Assembly (NCBI GenBank): GCA_011037195.1
Contig: JAAEAF010000613.1
Coordinates: 124,001 to 188,000, forward strand
DNA: 64,000 bases
Direction of reading: 5' to 3'
DNA from: Triatoma infestans
Taxonomy: Eukaryota; Arthropoda; Insecta; Hemiptera; Reduviidae
The notes beneath the pieces are model-generated. The model saw only the letters and a list, made by a program, of their open reading frames with translations. It was not told the origin of the DNA and ran no database searches. This document shows, piece after piece, positions 32,451 through 44,289 of this stretch; the first letter of the stretch is position 1; every line of letters begins with the position of its first letter. The position numbers were made by a program, and so were the translations under genes.

Positions 32451-35144
32451 TTTTTATATAGGAATTAAAAAGAGTTTAAAAAATATAATACAATTTTTTT
32501 TCCATTATTTTCTGTTGAGAATATGTTTGAATTTTTAATGTTTAATTTCACTTAACTTCTTTTAAAGTTAATTTTATATTTTTGTGTGCTTGAAATTTCA
32601 ATTTATTATTTTAAATTTAACATAACCAAGTATTATAATAGTGTTCTCTAACTGAACCACATTTTCTACTAGAATCTGAACACTTTTTTTCTGTATATCA
32701 TTCTAGTTAGGGAACGAAGTATGTATAATATTTAAACATGGGAAATTAACCCGAGGAAGTTTTCTTTTTTAAAATTTAAAAATTTGTTTGTTTTTTATTT
32801 TATCCTTCTTAATCGCTTTTAATGATTGATTATTTTTTAAATGAAAATATTATAGAAAACATTGTATAATAATAAATTTTAGCTTTATTAGTGATTATGA
32901 TCTCTCAAAGCAAAATGTAAACATTATTTCAATAGTTTTATTTTGTATTATTGAAAGAACATTATACTTAGTTCATAATTATTTACATGTGTTTTTTAAA
33001 ATTGTTTCACCTGTTATTTATATTTCAAGAAACATTAGTTATTTTCTGTTTGTACAAAAAAATTTGAATTTTTTCTTGTAAAGCACAATTTATAAAAAAT
33101 GAAGTAAGCAAATATATATATACTATGATCATGATTTTTCCAAGAGTCGAAAGGATTAAAAAAATTTTCATTGTTATTCAAAAAAAACATTAATATCAGA
33201 GAGATTTAACTAGTTGGGTGGTGTTTGGATTCGTTCAGTTCAATATTGTATGAATTTTACATTATTAATCTACCTATTAGTGTGGAGTATTTTAATTGAG
33301 AGAATTGAAATCTGACACTAATTTATTATAACTTATTTATTCAAAAGCACGAATTTATGTAAAAGTGTTTTTATGAAGAAATAAAAATTTGTTCTACGCT
33401 ACATTTATTTTTATAAAATTAGCAAAATGATGGTTGGCAGGGGCTAAAGAAAAAAACTTTTCAACTTTAAAAAAGTTTTTTTTTTCTCTCGACGTTTTGG
33501 ACTTTTGGGAGTTCTCCAGGGGCTACACGGAAAAAAAAGGAAAATTTTAATTAAGTATAGATTTAAAATTGTTTAAACAAAGAGTAGCATTACAAAGTAG
33601 AAAAATAAAAAAGGTTTTGAGCTATTCACCCACAATTACAAATATAACAATAAAAAAAGAAGTATCGTAACAAATTGATAGAAAAATGAAAATAAGACAG
33701 TAGATTCTAACGGGGGAAATGGCTCTTCAGCCTACGCCACCGCGACTCCCCAAGGATCTATTGTGGCACAAATAAGACAGTAAAAATGAAAATTAAAATT
33801 GAGTCGAACGAATCGAAACACCACCCCAAACACGTAATTCTTTCTCATATAAACAAATTTTTTTGAATAACAAGGGAATTTTTTGAATTGTTTACTGTTT
33901 CATTTTCATTATTCTATGAATTTTATTATGCTATTTCTTTTTTTATTGTTAGACATATTTATAATTGAGGGAGACTGTCTTAGAGCCTTATTTATTTTTC
34001 TACACTGCCCTGCCACTTTTTTTACATTTTAATTATTAGTTACTGCCCACTTCTCAATTACATTTTATTTTTTTATTTTTTTCTTCATGTAGCTCCTGAA
34101 GGATCCAAAGGTGTCAAAAGAAAAGTTGAAATTTTTTTTTTCTTTGCCCTGCATACAATCATTTTGCTTATTTCATTAACAACGACCAAACTTAACTATT
34201 ATTTATTCTTATTTCTCTACTTTTTATTCTCTAAAAGAAAAAAAAAAGAGAGCGTTTTTAATTGTCTACTAATTGTATGGGCGATTGGGGATACGCTGTT
34301 GGTATGAATGAAATACTTTACCCATACCGTTATTTTGTTTTTAAGGCGCGTCAACAAGTGAGGTCATTGGCGTCGGCCTTTTCAGTGTACCTATCTCCGG
34401 GCAGTGTTCTCTCGTTACTGACAACAGGCAGTGATCTGTTCAGAGGCTTCCAGAATGGGAAAATGTAAGGACAATTCTCTTTCGAATCAAAGATCTTGAA
34501 TTTGACCTAGTTACAATCCAAGCGATCTGTCGTATTTTAATTTTTATCTCACATAAGGGATTTGGCTTGAAGATTTTTCGTTAAACCATGATATCTTGAA
34601 ACGTATCCAACTACTTTGGTCTAAAGAGCAATCATGAAAGTTACAGTCAAATCTTATAGTCAGCCCAATTTGGGCTCCTAATGTGATTTTAATATGTCAG
34701 AATCCTTTAGATACATCTTAAAGAAATAATAAGATTTGGGAACAATAAACGGGTGAGAGGCACCTAATTTGGTCAACCTATCTACTCCTCAAAATAACTT
34801 TTCCAGTCTTCTAGAAAATTCTACATCCAATTTGGGAATGAACCATATCTGAATTTAGTTCTCTCAATGCCTTTTTATCCGAGAAGAAACAAACCCCTTT
34901 TGAGTTTCAGTTGCGGAGCCTCTCGTCCGAAATACTGCCGTGTTAACTGTATTCTCAATAAAAAACTTAATTTGTACATACTGTATGAGCAGAATTGTAT
35001 ATTACTTACTTTTCAGAAAATATATTTCCTGTGCTTCTATGCTTGAAACTCAACATTCCCAATTTTAAATCAATAACTACTAGTAAATCATGAATATTAT
35101 CTGGTATTAAATAGTTCAATAATAACAGCTTATTATTTTCTTAG
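32451..35144. other. spacer with a foldback element
   Basis: AT-rich; it contains the family E element at 33422-34167. A stretch at about 34262-34470 (TTTTTAAGGCGCGTCAACAA followed by GGTCATTGGCG) resembles 61851-61879 and is probably a repeat fragment, so the open frame there is not taken as a gene. Confidence 0.5.
33422..34167. repeat. Foldback element, family E
   Basis: Outer ends GCAAAATGATGGTTGGCAGG (left) and its inverse GCATACAATCATTTTGC (right) are flanked by TTA on both sides. Both arms continue with inverted AACTTTTCAACTT and a degenerate CTGAAG/AAAACGTCGAG order like that in families A, B and D. The centre contains ATGGCTCTTCAGCCTACGCC and no coding frame. Confidence 0.6.
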
Positions 35145-35323
35145 GTGGTAGAATTCATGTCTGTCCTTCATGTTCCAAGAATTATAAATATAAGCAAAGT
35201 TTGGTTCTTCACCAGAGATATGAATGCGGTAAGGAACCTCAGTTCCAATGCCCGCACTGTTCCTACAGAGCGAAACATAAATTTCATCTCAAGAGACATC
35301 TCCTCTTTAAGCATCTCATGTAG
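35145..35323 (+). CDS. lola: lola alternative 3' exon (donor of hybrid finger 2)
   Basis: The acceptor TTTTCTTAG ends at 35144; GT completes Gly, then 58 residues. Finger 1: C6, C9, H22, C27 (SKNYKYKQSLVLHQRYEC). Linker GKEPQFQ. Finger 2: C35, C38, H51, H56 (SYRAKHKFHLKRHLLFKH), tail LM, TAG. AATAAA at 35419-35424. Its second finger and about 900 bases of downstream DNA recur after the hybrid exon at 37447. Confidence 0.94.
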
Positions 35324-37446
35324 TAAAAACGACATTTTGTAAATATTGCTTTTACTATTTTTGACAAAATTTTGATTAGTTGTCGTTTCTTTTGCATTGT
35401 TATTGCTTGTTATTTTGAAATAAACAAATTAGTAATTTATTTATTTATTTATTTGAAATTTAAACTGCTACATAGAATGATAAAAGGAATGAATAAATTG
35501 TCATTCATTAAAGACTTTCTCCATCATTAGTTTTCATCTATCGCCGAGAAAATCGCGCAATCAGCGTTCCCTTATACGTCGAGCAGGGATATTGGCGAAA
35601 GACAGAGATGAGAGGTGCTATTTAAGAAGACTAGAGTCACAAGAAATAAGAAAATGAAATTAATATAAATGCGAGACTAAGTATTTCAAAAATTATAATA
35701 TTTAAAAATTTTTGTTGGCTAGTCGGCCTGGTGTGATAGGGTAAAAAGAATATACAAAATAATTTGTTCTTTTTTTAAATTTTTTCCCAACGTTTCGGTG
35801 TACATTGTTTGCCTTCTTCAGGGGAGTCTACAAAAATAAAGTATAATAACAAAATAGTGATGTTGACAAATGATAAAGAAATGTTCAAAAAGTTGTAAAC
35901 AATCTTCTTTCTTCTTTCTGGCACTACGATCCTCGAAGGACCTTGACCTCCTCAACCACTTCTTTCTCACCAAAGCGACTAGTCTCCATCTTCTTATGCC
36001 CAGGCTCTAATATCTTCTTCGCGTCACCTAAACACCTTTTCCTCGGTCTTCCTTTCTTCCTTTGACCTTCCCGGTGTCCATCCAGCAATTTCTTAGAGAC
36101 TCTTCATTCCCACAAAGTACCCTAACCATCTCACCTGCTTCTTCTTATTCAACCCACCAGATTTTTCGGAGGCTCTTTCTCTCTCTGGTGTTTAGCATTC
36201 GTTCATCATCTATTGTGACCAATAGATCCTTAAAAAAATATATATATATATGTGTGTGTGCGTGTACGTATGTATGTATCCATCCAACATTCCCCACTAT
36301 ATTCTTACAACGGCTTTTTTCCTTCCTTCCATCACCATCGTTATTCTTTTCTCATGCAGAACAAGTACAGCATTTAACACTGACGTTGAGAACGCGTAAT
36401 TTATATTAAATTCCTTTTTTAATGTTTACAATTTTATGAACATTTCTTTACCACTATTCTGCAATTATTGTAACTTTATCTTTGTAGATTCCTCTGAAAA
36501 AGGCAAACAACGTTCTCCAAAACGTTGGTGAAAATTTAAAAAAAAAAAAATTCTGTGTATTCTTTTTACCCTATCAAACCAGGCCGACTAGCCAACAAAA
36601 AATGTTAAAATATTAGTCTCAACGCCCAAACAAAACAAAAATAACAGTTCTTAAATTTTTAATTTTAAGTCCTACTGGAGATTCTTATTATCCAAGAGGG
36701 CTTTTGAATTGTAACAATGGCGATAGATATTGAAAGAAAACAAAGGCTGACTCCATAATCAAATAAATTCGGATAGGATTTACTAGCACAATTTGAGTAC
36801 TTATTCACTGTGCCTTTGTTACTTATTCAATTTACCTTATATATCTTTGTCTTTATCCAATTTACTTCTTCCTTTCATCAAATAATTTATTGAAAAATCC
36901 ACACGGTCTACCTGTATAAATAAAAAAGCAGGATATTGACACAGCTACAATTCTACTTACTGGGTTCTCAATCACTAACATTCAAATATTTACCTATTCT
37001 TCACACATCTCTTACCGTTTTTACTATTTTATTTTACATAATAATATTTCTATTTCAGAATTGTCATTTTTACTTTCTCTTACTCCTAGTAAGAGGAAGC
37101 ATTGTAATCGTGTCAAATTTTTAACTACCTTGTTGGCAAATGATTGGTTAGCTATTTAGACGTTGAATATTAAACGTTTTCATGTATTTATTTTCATTTT
37201 TCTTTGTCGGACCCATTTATTTAGTATCTTAGTAAGTGATTTATTTTAAGCGATGAATTGCAATTTAGACTATCTGAACCATCTAGAATTTTGAGTATCC
37301 AATCGTTAGTAACATTAAGTACATTATTAAATGTTAACTGATGATAAACTGGTGAGTCGTTTGTCTATCTCATTGAATTACATTTATATTTCGTTTCCCA
37401 AAATTAATCAATTGTTATATCCATTTAATTTTTATTGAATTTATAG
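35324..37446. other. spacer, first copy of a segmental duplication
   Basis: Bases 35324 to about 36175 recur at about 37647-38440 (shared TTGTAAATATTGCTTTTACT, GCCGAGAAAATCGCGC, CGTCGAGCAGGG, ATTGGCGAAAGACA). Bases from about 37223 to 37446 recur at about 38440-38778. About 1.05 kb in between is absent from the second copy. An inverted-repeat element (35714-36606) lies inside. Confidence 0.7.
35714..36606. repeat. Foldback element, family D
   Basis: The arms 35714-35830 and 36487-36606 are inverted copies (TTTGTTGGCTAGTCGGCCTG, GATAGGGTAAAAAGAATA, CAACGTTTCGG, GTTTGCCTTCTTCAG). On the - strand the left arm reads TCCC-CTGAAGA-A-GGC...CC-GAAA-CGTT-GGGA, again hammerhead-like. The internal GGCACTACGATCCTCGAAGG has a near match at 38114. 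No transposase frame. Confidence 0.65.
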
Positions 37447-37646
37447 GCTGCATTTTTGGAGCAAACGGGAAGATATTCCAGTGTTACAATTGTGGCAGAA
37501 CTTACAAATGTAAAGTAAGTTTATCAACACATCAGAAATATGAATGCGGTAAGGAGCCTCAGTTCCAATGTCCGCGCTGTACCTACAGAGCAAAACATAA
37601 ATTTCATCTCAAGAGACATCTCTTCCTTAAGCATTTCATGAAATAA
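37447..37646 (+). CDS. lola: lola alternative 3' exon, hybrid of its two neighbours
   Basis: The acceptor TGAATTTATAG ends at 37446; GC completes Gly, then 65 residues. Lead CIFGANGKIFQ. Finger 1: C12, C15, H28, C33 (GRTYKCKVSLSTHQKYEC). Linker GKEPQFQ. Finger 2: C41, C44, H57, H62 (TYRAKHKFHLKRHLFLKH), tail FMK, TAA. Upstream intron, lead and finger 1 match the exon at 38779. Finger 2, stop region and downstream DNA match the exon at 35145. AATAAA at 37739-37744 corresponds to that at 35419. All ligands are intact, so this is a new finger pairing that looks functional. Confidence 0.94.
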
Positions 37647-38778
37647 AAAGGACATCTTGTAAATATTGCTTTTACTATTTTTAACAAAATTATGAGTAGT
37701 TATCGTTTCTTCCGCATTATTATTGCTTTTTATTTTGAAATAAACAATTTAGTATTTTATTTATTTATACGAAATATGAACTTCTTCATAGAACGATATA
37801 AGGAATGAATAAATCGTCATTCAACGATGACTTTCTCCAAATACATCATTAATTTTCATCTACGCCGAGAAAATCGCGCTGTCACGTTTCCTCTTACGTC
37901 GAGCAGGGCTATTGGCGAAAGACAAAGATGGTGTTAAGGTAAAAAAAAAATACAAAGAAGAATTTGTTCTTTTTTTTTTTTAATTTTCACCAATGCTTCG
38001 GCGAAAATTGTTTGCCTTCTTCAGGAGAATCTTCAAAAATTAATAGTGATGAAGACAAATGATAAAGGAATGTTCAAAAAGTTGTAAACAACCATATTCT
38101 TTCTTTTTTCGTGGCACTATGGTCCTGGAAGGACCTTGGCCTCCTCAAGCACTCTCTCCTACTTACTTCTCACTAAAGCGACTCGTCTCCATCGTCTTAC
38201 GCCCATCTTCTTCAGCGTCATCTAAACACCTTTTCCTCGGTCTTCCTTTCTTCCTTGCCATTCCCGGGTCTCCATCCAGCAATTTCTTAGAGACTTCTTC
38301 CGTCAAAGTACCCTAACCATCTGAATCTGCCTCTTCTTACCCAACCCACCAAATCCTGTTCCGGTACAGACCTTAATTCTTCGTTTTTTCTTTTCCTGTA
38401 CCTATCTGTCTTCTTATTGGACCAAAGATTTTTCGGAGGATTAGTATCTTAGGAAGCAATGAATTGCAATTTAGACTATCTGAACCATTTAGAATTTTGA
38501 TTATCCAATCGTTGGAAACATTAAGTACATTATTGAATGTTAACTGATGATGCACGGTTGAGTCGTTTGCAGATCTCTAACACTGCGAGTAATAGCAGAA
38601 TAATAAGTGGCTACTATTCTAACTCTACATCGAAGATAATGCAGGAGAAATGAAGTTGATTTTGCAGATTCCATCATTTATGTCAATTTATATGGTCTAT
38701 CTCATTGAATTTCATTTGTATTTCGTTTCCCAAAATTAATCAATTGTTATACCCATCTAATTTTTATTGTATTTATAG
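37647..38778. other. spacer, second copy of the segmental duplication
   Basis: Copy of 35324-37446 with about 1.05 kb missing at about 38440: ...GATTTTTCGGAGG joins directly to ATTAGTATCTTAGG. It includes half of family D (about 37935-38030). The open frames here are shadows of repeat DNA. Confidence 0.7.
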
Positions 38779-38993
38779 GTTGCATTATTGGACCAAATGG
38801 GAAGCTGTTCCAGTGTTATAATTGTGGCAGAACTTACAAATATAAAGAAAGTTTATCAACACATCAGAAATATGAATGTGGTAAGGAGCCTCAATTTCAA
38901 TGTCCTCATTGCCCGCATAGAGCTAAATTGAAGAACAATCTTAGTAAACATATAGCAAATAAACATTTTACATTTTTAATGCAACAAAATTAA
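38779..38993 (+). CDS. lola: lola alternative 3' exon (donor of hybrid finger 1)
   Basis: The acceptor TGTATTTATAG ends at 38778; GT completes Gly, then 70 residues. Lead CIIGPNGKLFQ. Finger 1: C12, C15, H28, C33 (GRTYKYKESLSTHQKYEC). Linker GKEPQFQ. Finger 2: C41, C44, H57, H62 (PHRAKLKNNLSKHIANKH), tail FTFLMQQN, TAA at 38991-38993. Lead and finger 1 are almost those of the exon at 37447, while finger 2 is unrelated to it. Confidence 0.94.
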
Positions 38994-39949
38994 ATATTTT
39001 TCCTTATTTACTTGTAATTACAAGTTAAACAAAATTTTATAAATAATGCACTGAGTGTCAGTATCCGTCCAAAATAGAATAAATTTGTTACTTTTTACAA
39101 AAATTGTAACAAAGACGTCCTGCTTCGTTGCACTATTTGCTCAATATATTTATTTGGCAGAGTGAAGATTGTTAATTTTGGATTTCATGTTGTCCACATT
39201 TATTGCTGGTTTAATGTTGTAATGATACTTGTTATAAACAAAAAATATAAGTTCGAAAATTAAAAAAAACAATAAATTTATTCATTATTGTTGAAGTTTG
39301 TTAAATGTATTTTTAATTGTTCTTTCAATGAAAATTTTAAAAAATATATGTTACTTTAAAGTGTGTAATAAAGATAATTTTGTATTGTAATTAGCTTTAA
39401 TTTTATTATTTTCAATTATTATCACGTAAATGTATTAGATGAGACAGATATTTATTTAAAATGTTCCAATGTTTGAGTGAATAGTAAAGAAATATTCACG
39501 GCAAGAGAGAAAGGTAAATGAAAGTTTATATGCGAAATTAATTCACTTAATGGGGTTCACAAAAGCTTTATTCTGTTACCAATGATGCACGTATAAATAT
39601 TTTTTTTTAAACAATTTTGCACTTTGGCACTTTGCACTTTTTAACTCTGCATATTTCAATGTATTGCTGTAGAATTTATCTTCTCGATATCAATCTGGAT
39701 GATCTTCATTTTATAGTCTTTGACCAGTTTATAAGCTGACTCTATTTTTTTGCAGTCTATGATATACTCGTATGTCTCAATCACCAACGTCCGAAGTCGA
39801 TGCCCATAAATTGAAGTAAACTTACAAGGAAAGAGTCTCTAATGTTTCCTGATATCCGTAGTTATACATCTTCATGCACAGTTACAATTTAACAAGGGAT
39901 TTTTCATTCACCATTGTTGATGTAATCTATCTCACTCCCCTCGCTCACC

Positions 39950-39987
<38 letters not shown>

Positions 39988-40042
39988 ATTTTGCATTCCA
40001 TTTATTTTCCCTTACTAATCAGAAAATTATTCTTTTATTTAG
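38994..40042. other. AT-rich spacer with CA microsatellite
   Basis: An (AC)n run lies at about 39953-39984, just upstream of the next acceptor. Otherwise nothing recognised. Confidence 0.55.
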
Positions 40043-40191
40043 GACCAAGAAAACGGAATAATTGCTTAAAAAACAGTGGCGTTGTATTTTGGTGTAGAGA
40101 ATGTTTCAAGACTTATCCAGGAATTGATAATCTAAGGAAACATCAAAGATACCATTGTCCAAAAATGTCATGGCTCGACACAAACAAATGA
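40043..40191 (+). CDS. lola: lola single-finger 3' exon
   Basis: The acceptor TTTTATTTAG ends at 40042; GA completes Gly, then 48 residues. A basic lead (PRKRNN...) is followed by one finger: C17, C20, H33, C38 (FKTYPGIDNLRKHQRYHC), the family's C2HC type with His in place of Glu before the last Cys. No linker or second finger follows; the tail is PKMSWLDTNK and TGA. I see no finger-2 relic in the following 300 bases, so the exon seems truncated by design or long ago. The longer ATG frame from 39874 runs through the CA repeat and is not the start. Confidence 0.8.
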
Positions 40192-41445
40192 ATATCATTT
40201 GCTTGGCGATATTGACTAAGGAGGACACACATACAGCAGTATTAATTTTTTTAAAACTCAAAAACATATGCATATTATTATTATTATTATCATAATTGAA
40301 TTAGAACTCTGTAATTTTAAGTACTGAAAATATTTACTAACTTTGTCATAAATACTTAAATAACAATTTATAAATTATTGCCTTTTTACATTAATATTGG
40401 ATAATTGAAAGATGTTATTCTTCTCTATGCATTCCTCGTTCTAAAAACCTTAAGTTAAGAACGCTCCAAGAATTTTTTTATTGTTTTAATATAGTTGCGA
40501 GTAGTTATTATGAAATAAATATTATATAAAGATTAACATAAATCTGAAAGTTTATGTTAAATATGTTTAGGCACACTTTCTGTTTGAAAATGTTCCTTCA
40601 GAGAAATTTAATTCCAATATTAATGGTCCTTTTCCTTCATTTCCTTAAAAAAAAAAAAAAAAAAAAAATCCAAATATATCGAATCTAGTCCTTAATTAAA
40701 ACCAATTATGATAGAATTAATTTTCATATTTATTATTTATAATTGTAGCATTTATATTACAGTTACTAATTAAGTGGCTTTTATTCCAATCTTCTTGTAA
40801 TTAAAAAATAACATACTAAATGATAAAGATAATTATCTTTATTGGCATATGATAATGTATTTAAGTCCGTGTTAGTTAATGCTAGGATTAGCCAATATTA
40901 ATTGAATTACATTTTTATTTTACTTTTTTAAACTTTAGTTAGATCTTTGTATTCTATATCGGTATGATCACAAAACTTATCACTTAAATATCACTCATTA
41001 GTAGATATATACATACATGTATATATTTTTTTTTTACTCTCTAGTAAACAAGTACAATTTTTGTTTGCTTATTTATTGCTCATTAAAACATATTAAATTA
41101 TATTTCAAAAATATTTTACCATGCTGTATTAAAGTGACTAATAATACATCATGAATAATATTTTTCTTAACTAACTTTACTTTTGTCACTTATGCCAGTA
41201 CAAAACAGTGTCATTCATATTTTCAAATTTTCAATGTAAAGTTTTTTCAAAAATGATTATTAATTACTTTTTTATTTTAATATATTTGAATAGATAAATT
41301 TACTGATTATATTACTGTTTTTTTTTTGTTTTTTTTATAATTAAGGGACACAGATTAATTTTAAATTCAAAAAATTACTATTGCTAGTCCAATAAATTGT
41401 CGGTTATTTGAAAAAATTAACTATTACTTTTTTTTTGCACCACAG

Positions 41446-41472
41446 TTGTACCGAAAACTTGCATTGAACTAA
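41446..41472 (+). other. candidate 27-bp phase-1/phase-1 micro-exon
   Basis: A good acceptor (T-rich tract, CACCACAG, ends 41445) and a consensus donor GTAAGTAT (41473-41480) enclose 27 open bases coding for about VPKTCIEL. Both ends are in phase 1, matching the array. It is too short to identify by homology and may be chance. Confidence 0.15.
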
Positions 41473-41654
41473 GTAAGTATGATTATTGTTGTACTTTTAA
41501 ATTGCTTTCTGAGTGATTCACATTAGTTATTCATTAATTATTTATCATCTTCAAAAATTCTTTGCCTTGCCTTACCACGTGACAATTTCAAGTTTGAATT
41601 AAATGTTTAAAGGAAGAAAAAGTTTCCATTTATGTACATGAATATTATCATTTA

Positions 41655-41890
41655 GGTTTCCGCAGCCATTTTTATGAAGAACACTTGAGTTTCCGGGTTG
41701 AGACCACGTCAGTGGTTTGCCAAAAATCGACGTTTCGCTCAGGCAGTAATGAGCCTCTTTAGTGAGGCACCTTATTGGCTTTCAAGGTGTAACGAGCTTG
41801 AAGAGGCGCATTGCAACATGGGTGAAACGTCGGTTTTTAGCAAACCACTGCACGGTCTCAACGCGAAAACTCAAGTGTTCTTTGCATAAA
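41655..41890. repeat. Family B inverted-repeat element, copy B3
   Basis: Left arm: TTTCCGCAGCCATTTTTATG, TTGAGTTTCCGGGTTGAGAC, GACGTTTCGC. Right arm, inverse: TGAAACGTCGGTTTTTAGCA, AACCACTGCACGGTCTCAAC. The right arm has TTGAAGAG, a GCGCAT/ATGGGT stem and GAAACGTC (about 41798-41832), a near-hammerhead order with the first core C changed. Confidence 0.65.
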
Positions 41891-42617
41891 TATTATTTTC
41901 TAAATGTTAAAATTCCAACCATGGTTAAAATATCAATTTTTTTCAGTTACTCTTCAATAAATGCCTATCAAGAATTCCATGCTTTTCTATTTCTTGTAGG
42001 TATGGGAACTGTAGATAAAAAAACTTTCATCTACTTCTTTTTGCCTATGTTTACTAACTTTTTGGTATTCATCAGGGCCTACTTTGTGTTTGTGCCTGGT
42101 TCTAAATAAATATATTGTACAACTATAAATTGTAATTTCTTTATCGAAATATGGCCTAATATAGATTAAAACCAAGACGTTGGTCGAATCCACTGGAAGT
42201 CAAAAGTAGTTGAGAAATTTTTTATCTGCTTATAAGAAATAAAAACAACAAAACAGGAATTTACCTATCATGGAAATCTAAACACAAATTCTCATATTAT
42301 TTAAGAAGATAGAAATTAACTTCTCTACTGCTATTTTCAAAATTCATAACTGAATATAGTGACAATGTTTTGTTTTCTGCTACTGAACTACTCCATTGCT
42401 TTCAACAAAGTTACTCTTAAGTAAAAAATAGCTCGCTTTTAATATTATATGTTTGTAATATCCGGAGTACTATCACCAATGCTATTTAGTATGTTTCCCC
42501 ATACTTCGCATACAATTTCAATGTCTAAAGTAACAAACTTGATTGATAACTAATATTTATTATCAAGTTAATTTCATAAAAGTTATTAATTGCAATATTA
42601 TTAACTATATGTTGCAG

Positions 42618-42838
42618 GTCATGGAATTTACTTGAAGAGGCATATCTGCGATTCATGTGGTAAAGCGTATATGCACAAATTAACATTAGCCAGGCATCAA
42701 CGATATGAATGTCATAAAGAAGCTCAGTTTCAGTGTCCATATTGCCCAAAAAGGACTAAAAGAAAAGAAAATCTCAAAAGACATATGGCCGTTAGGCATT
42801 TCGACATAAGAACTGGTGAATTTTCTCGTTTTGAATAA
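42618..42838 (+). CDS. lola: lola alternative 3' exon
   Basis: The acceptor ATATGTTGCAG ends at 42617; GT completes Gly, then 72 residues. Finger 1: C10, C13, H26, C31 (GKAYMHKLTLARHQRYEC). The linker HKEAQFQ has His and Ala replacing Gly and Pro. Finger 2: C39, C42, H55, H60 (PKRTKRKENLKRHMAVRH), very basic. Tail FDIRTGEFSRFE; TAA overlaps AATAAA (42834-42839). Confidence 0.94.
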
Positions 42839-44289
42839 ATTAATGATGGTCTACAATATTCGATGTTTAATTTTATTCATATATATATTTTAATTATGTT
42901 TTATTAGAAAAAAAATAAGTATTATTAAGATAGATGGTCATCCTGTTTATAATTTTATTCGTAAATATCAAAAAGGAAAAATTTATGTTTCTCGGTTTTG
43001 GTTTAGAAACAAAGTAAACCTGTATTTGCAGCTTATTTTATTCCACATACTTGGTTATGTTCAAAAAAATCAATATATAAGCACATTAAACATCCTAATG
43101 ACAAAAAAAAAATCGGTAAGTATTTAAAAAAAATAATAACTTTTGCATTCATATGTATTATCTGTATGAAGATATTTTTAGTTGTTTTAATTTGAGTTGT
43201 ATTTTCTTGTGTAGTTTATTTATCCTCCTCAAGTTATCGGAAATTGCTTGCCATTTCTCATTAAATTTGAAAAAATTACTAAACTAATCTTATTACGAAT
43301 ATTTGACAGACATTTTTATTTAACAATATATATATTTTCTTAACTTCTTTTTTTTTTTAATTGTTATATGTTAAATAAGTTTCATGTCTCCTCAAAGCAA
43401 ATTACTTCTTATTAAGAGCAAAGAGGTTATTTTTTACGGTTCTTAAAGTTTACAAGAAATCAAAACAAGTCAAATTTGTTCATAAGCCTTTTCTATTACT
43501 TCAATTTGTTTCTTTAATCCACTACTTGAAAAGAAAGTAGAGGTTAATAAGCAAAGATAGGCTTTTATAGCAATGTTAGTAACTTTTTTTTTATATAATA
43601 TTTATGTAAACTGTTAAAAAATATACATATATCTGCTAAAGTGTCCTTAATACTAGTTTATATTGCTCACGTCTAAGAGGAAAAAGTTTTTTAAAACAAT
43701 GTTATAGTTGTACATATTAACAAATTACTCTTCTTTTTTTTTAACAAAAAAAAAATACAATTATACATTAAATTTCTTAAATTGTTAATAATTTGTTTAG
43801 TGATTGTCTTTTTTTATTTTTTTAATATCCAGTTTTTAAATAAAGACAAGAATTGATGTTTGATAGAAGTTTTTTCCTTCAACTTTATTCTGTATCCTCC
43901 AATCAGTTATTATAATGATTTTTACAACTTGAATAAGGAAATATCGGAGATAAAAAAAAGAATTAATTATACCTACTACATTTCAGTCAAATTTTGTGGC
44001 CCGGACTGATTTAGAAGAGAAACGGATAATCAAGAAATATTCTTCTTATTGGCTGTGTCTTGGAATTTATGTTTTTAGAAAAATAGGGTATCTTGTAGTC
44101 AGTGAAAGTGGAATTATTCAGCTTATATCTTCAGTTATTCAATCAAACAGTCAGTCGATTATTCAGTCTTATATCTTATTGAAAATCCATATATATATAT
44201 ATGTATATAAAAAAGAATTGTTATGCATTTTATGCATTTTTTTTTATGTAAATCATTTTTTATAGCTAATTGATCTGATATTTTCACAG
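42839..44289. other. AT-rich spacer, nothing recognised
   Basis: Low-complexity AT-rich DNA. The open frame at 43996-44265 ends just before the next acceptor and has no domain. Confidence 0.5.

Larger units (their letters stand above)
40192..42617. other. AT-rich spacer
   Basis: It contains a possible 27-bp micro-exon (41446-41472) and a Family B element (41655-41890). An A run lies at about 40648-40668. Open frames near 41698-42109 overlap the repeat and show no domain. Confidence 0.5.

Noticed and set aside
36062..36409. 115-codon open frame
   Set aside because: Lies inside foldback family D, low-complexity Phe/Ser-rich, no domain.
39874..40042. N-terminal extension of the single-finger exon from ATG 39874
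   Set aside because: Runs through the (CA)n microsatellite (poly Thr-His) and the intron acceptor; the exon is entered by splicing at 40043.
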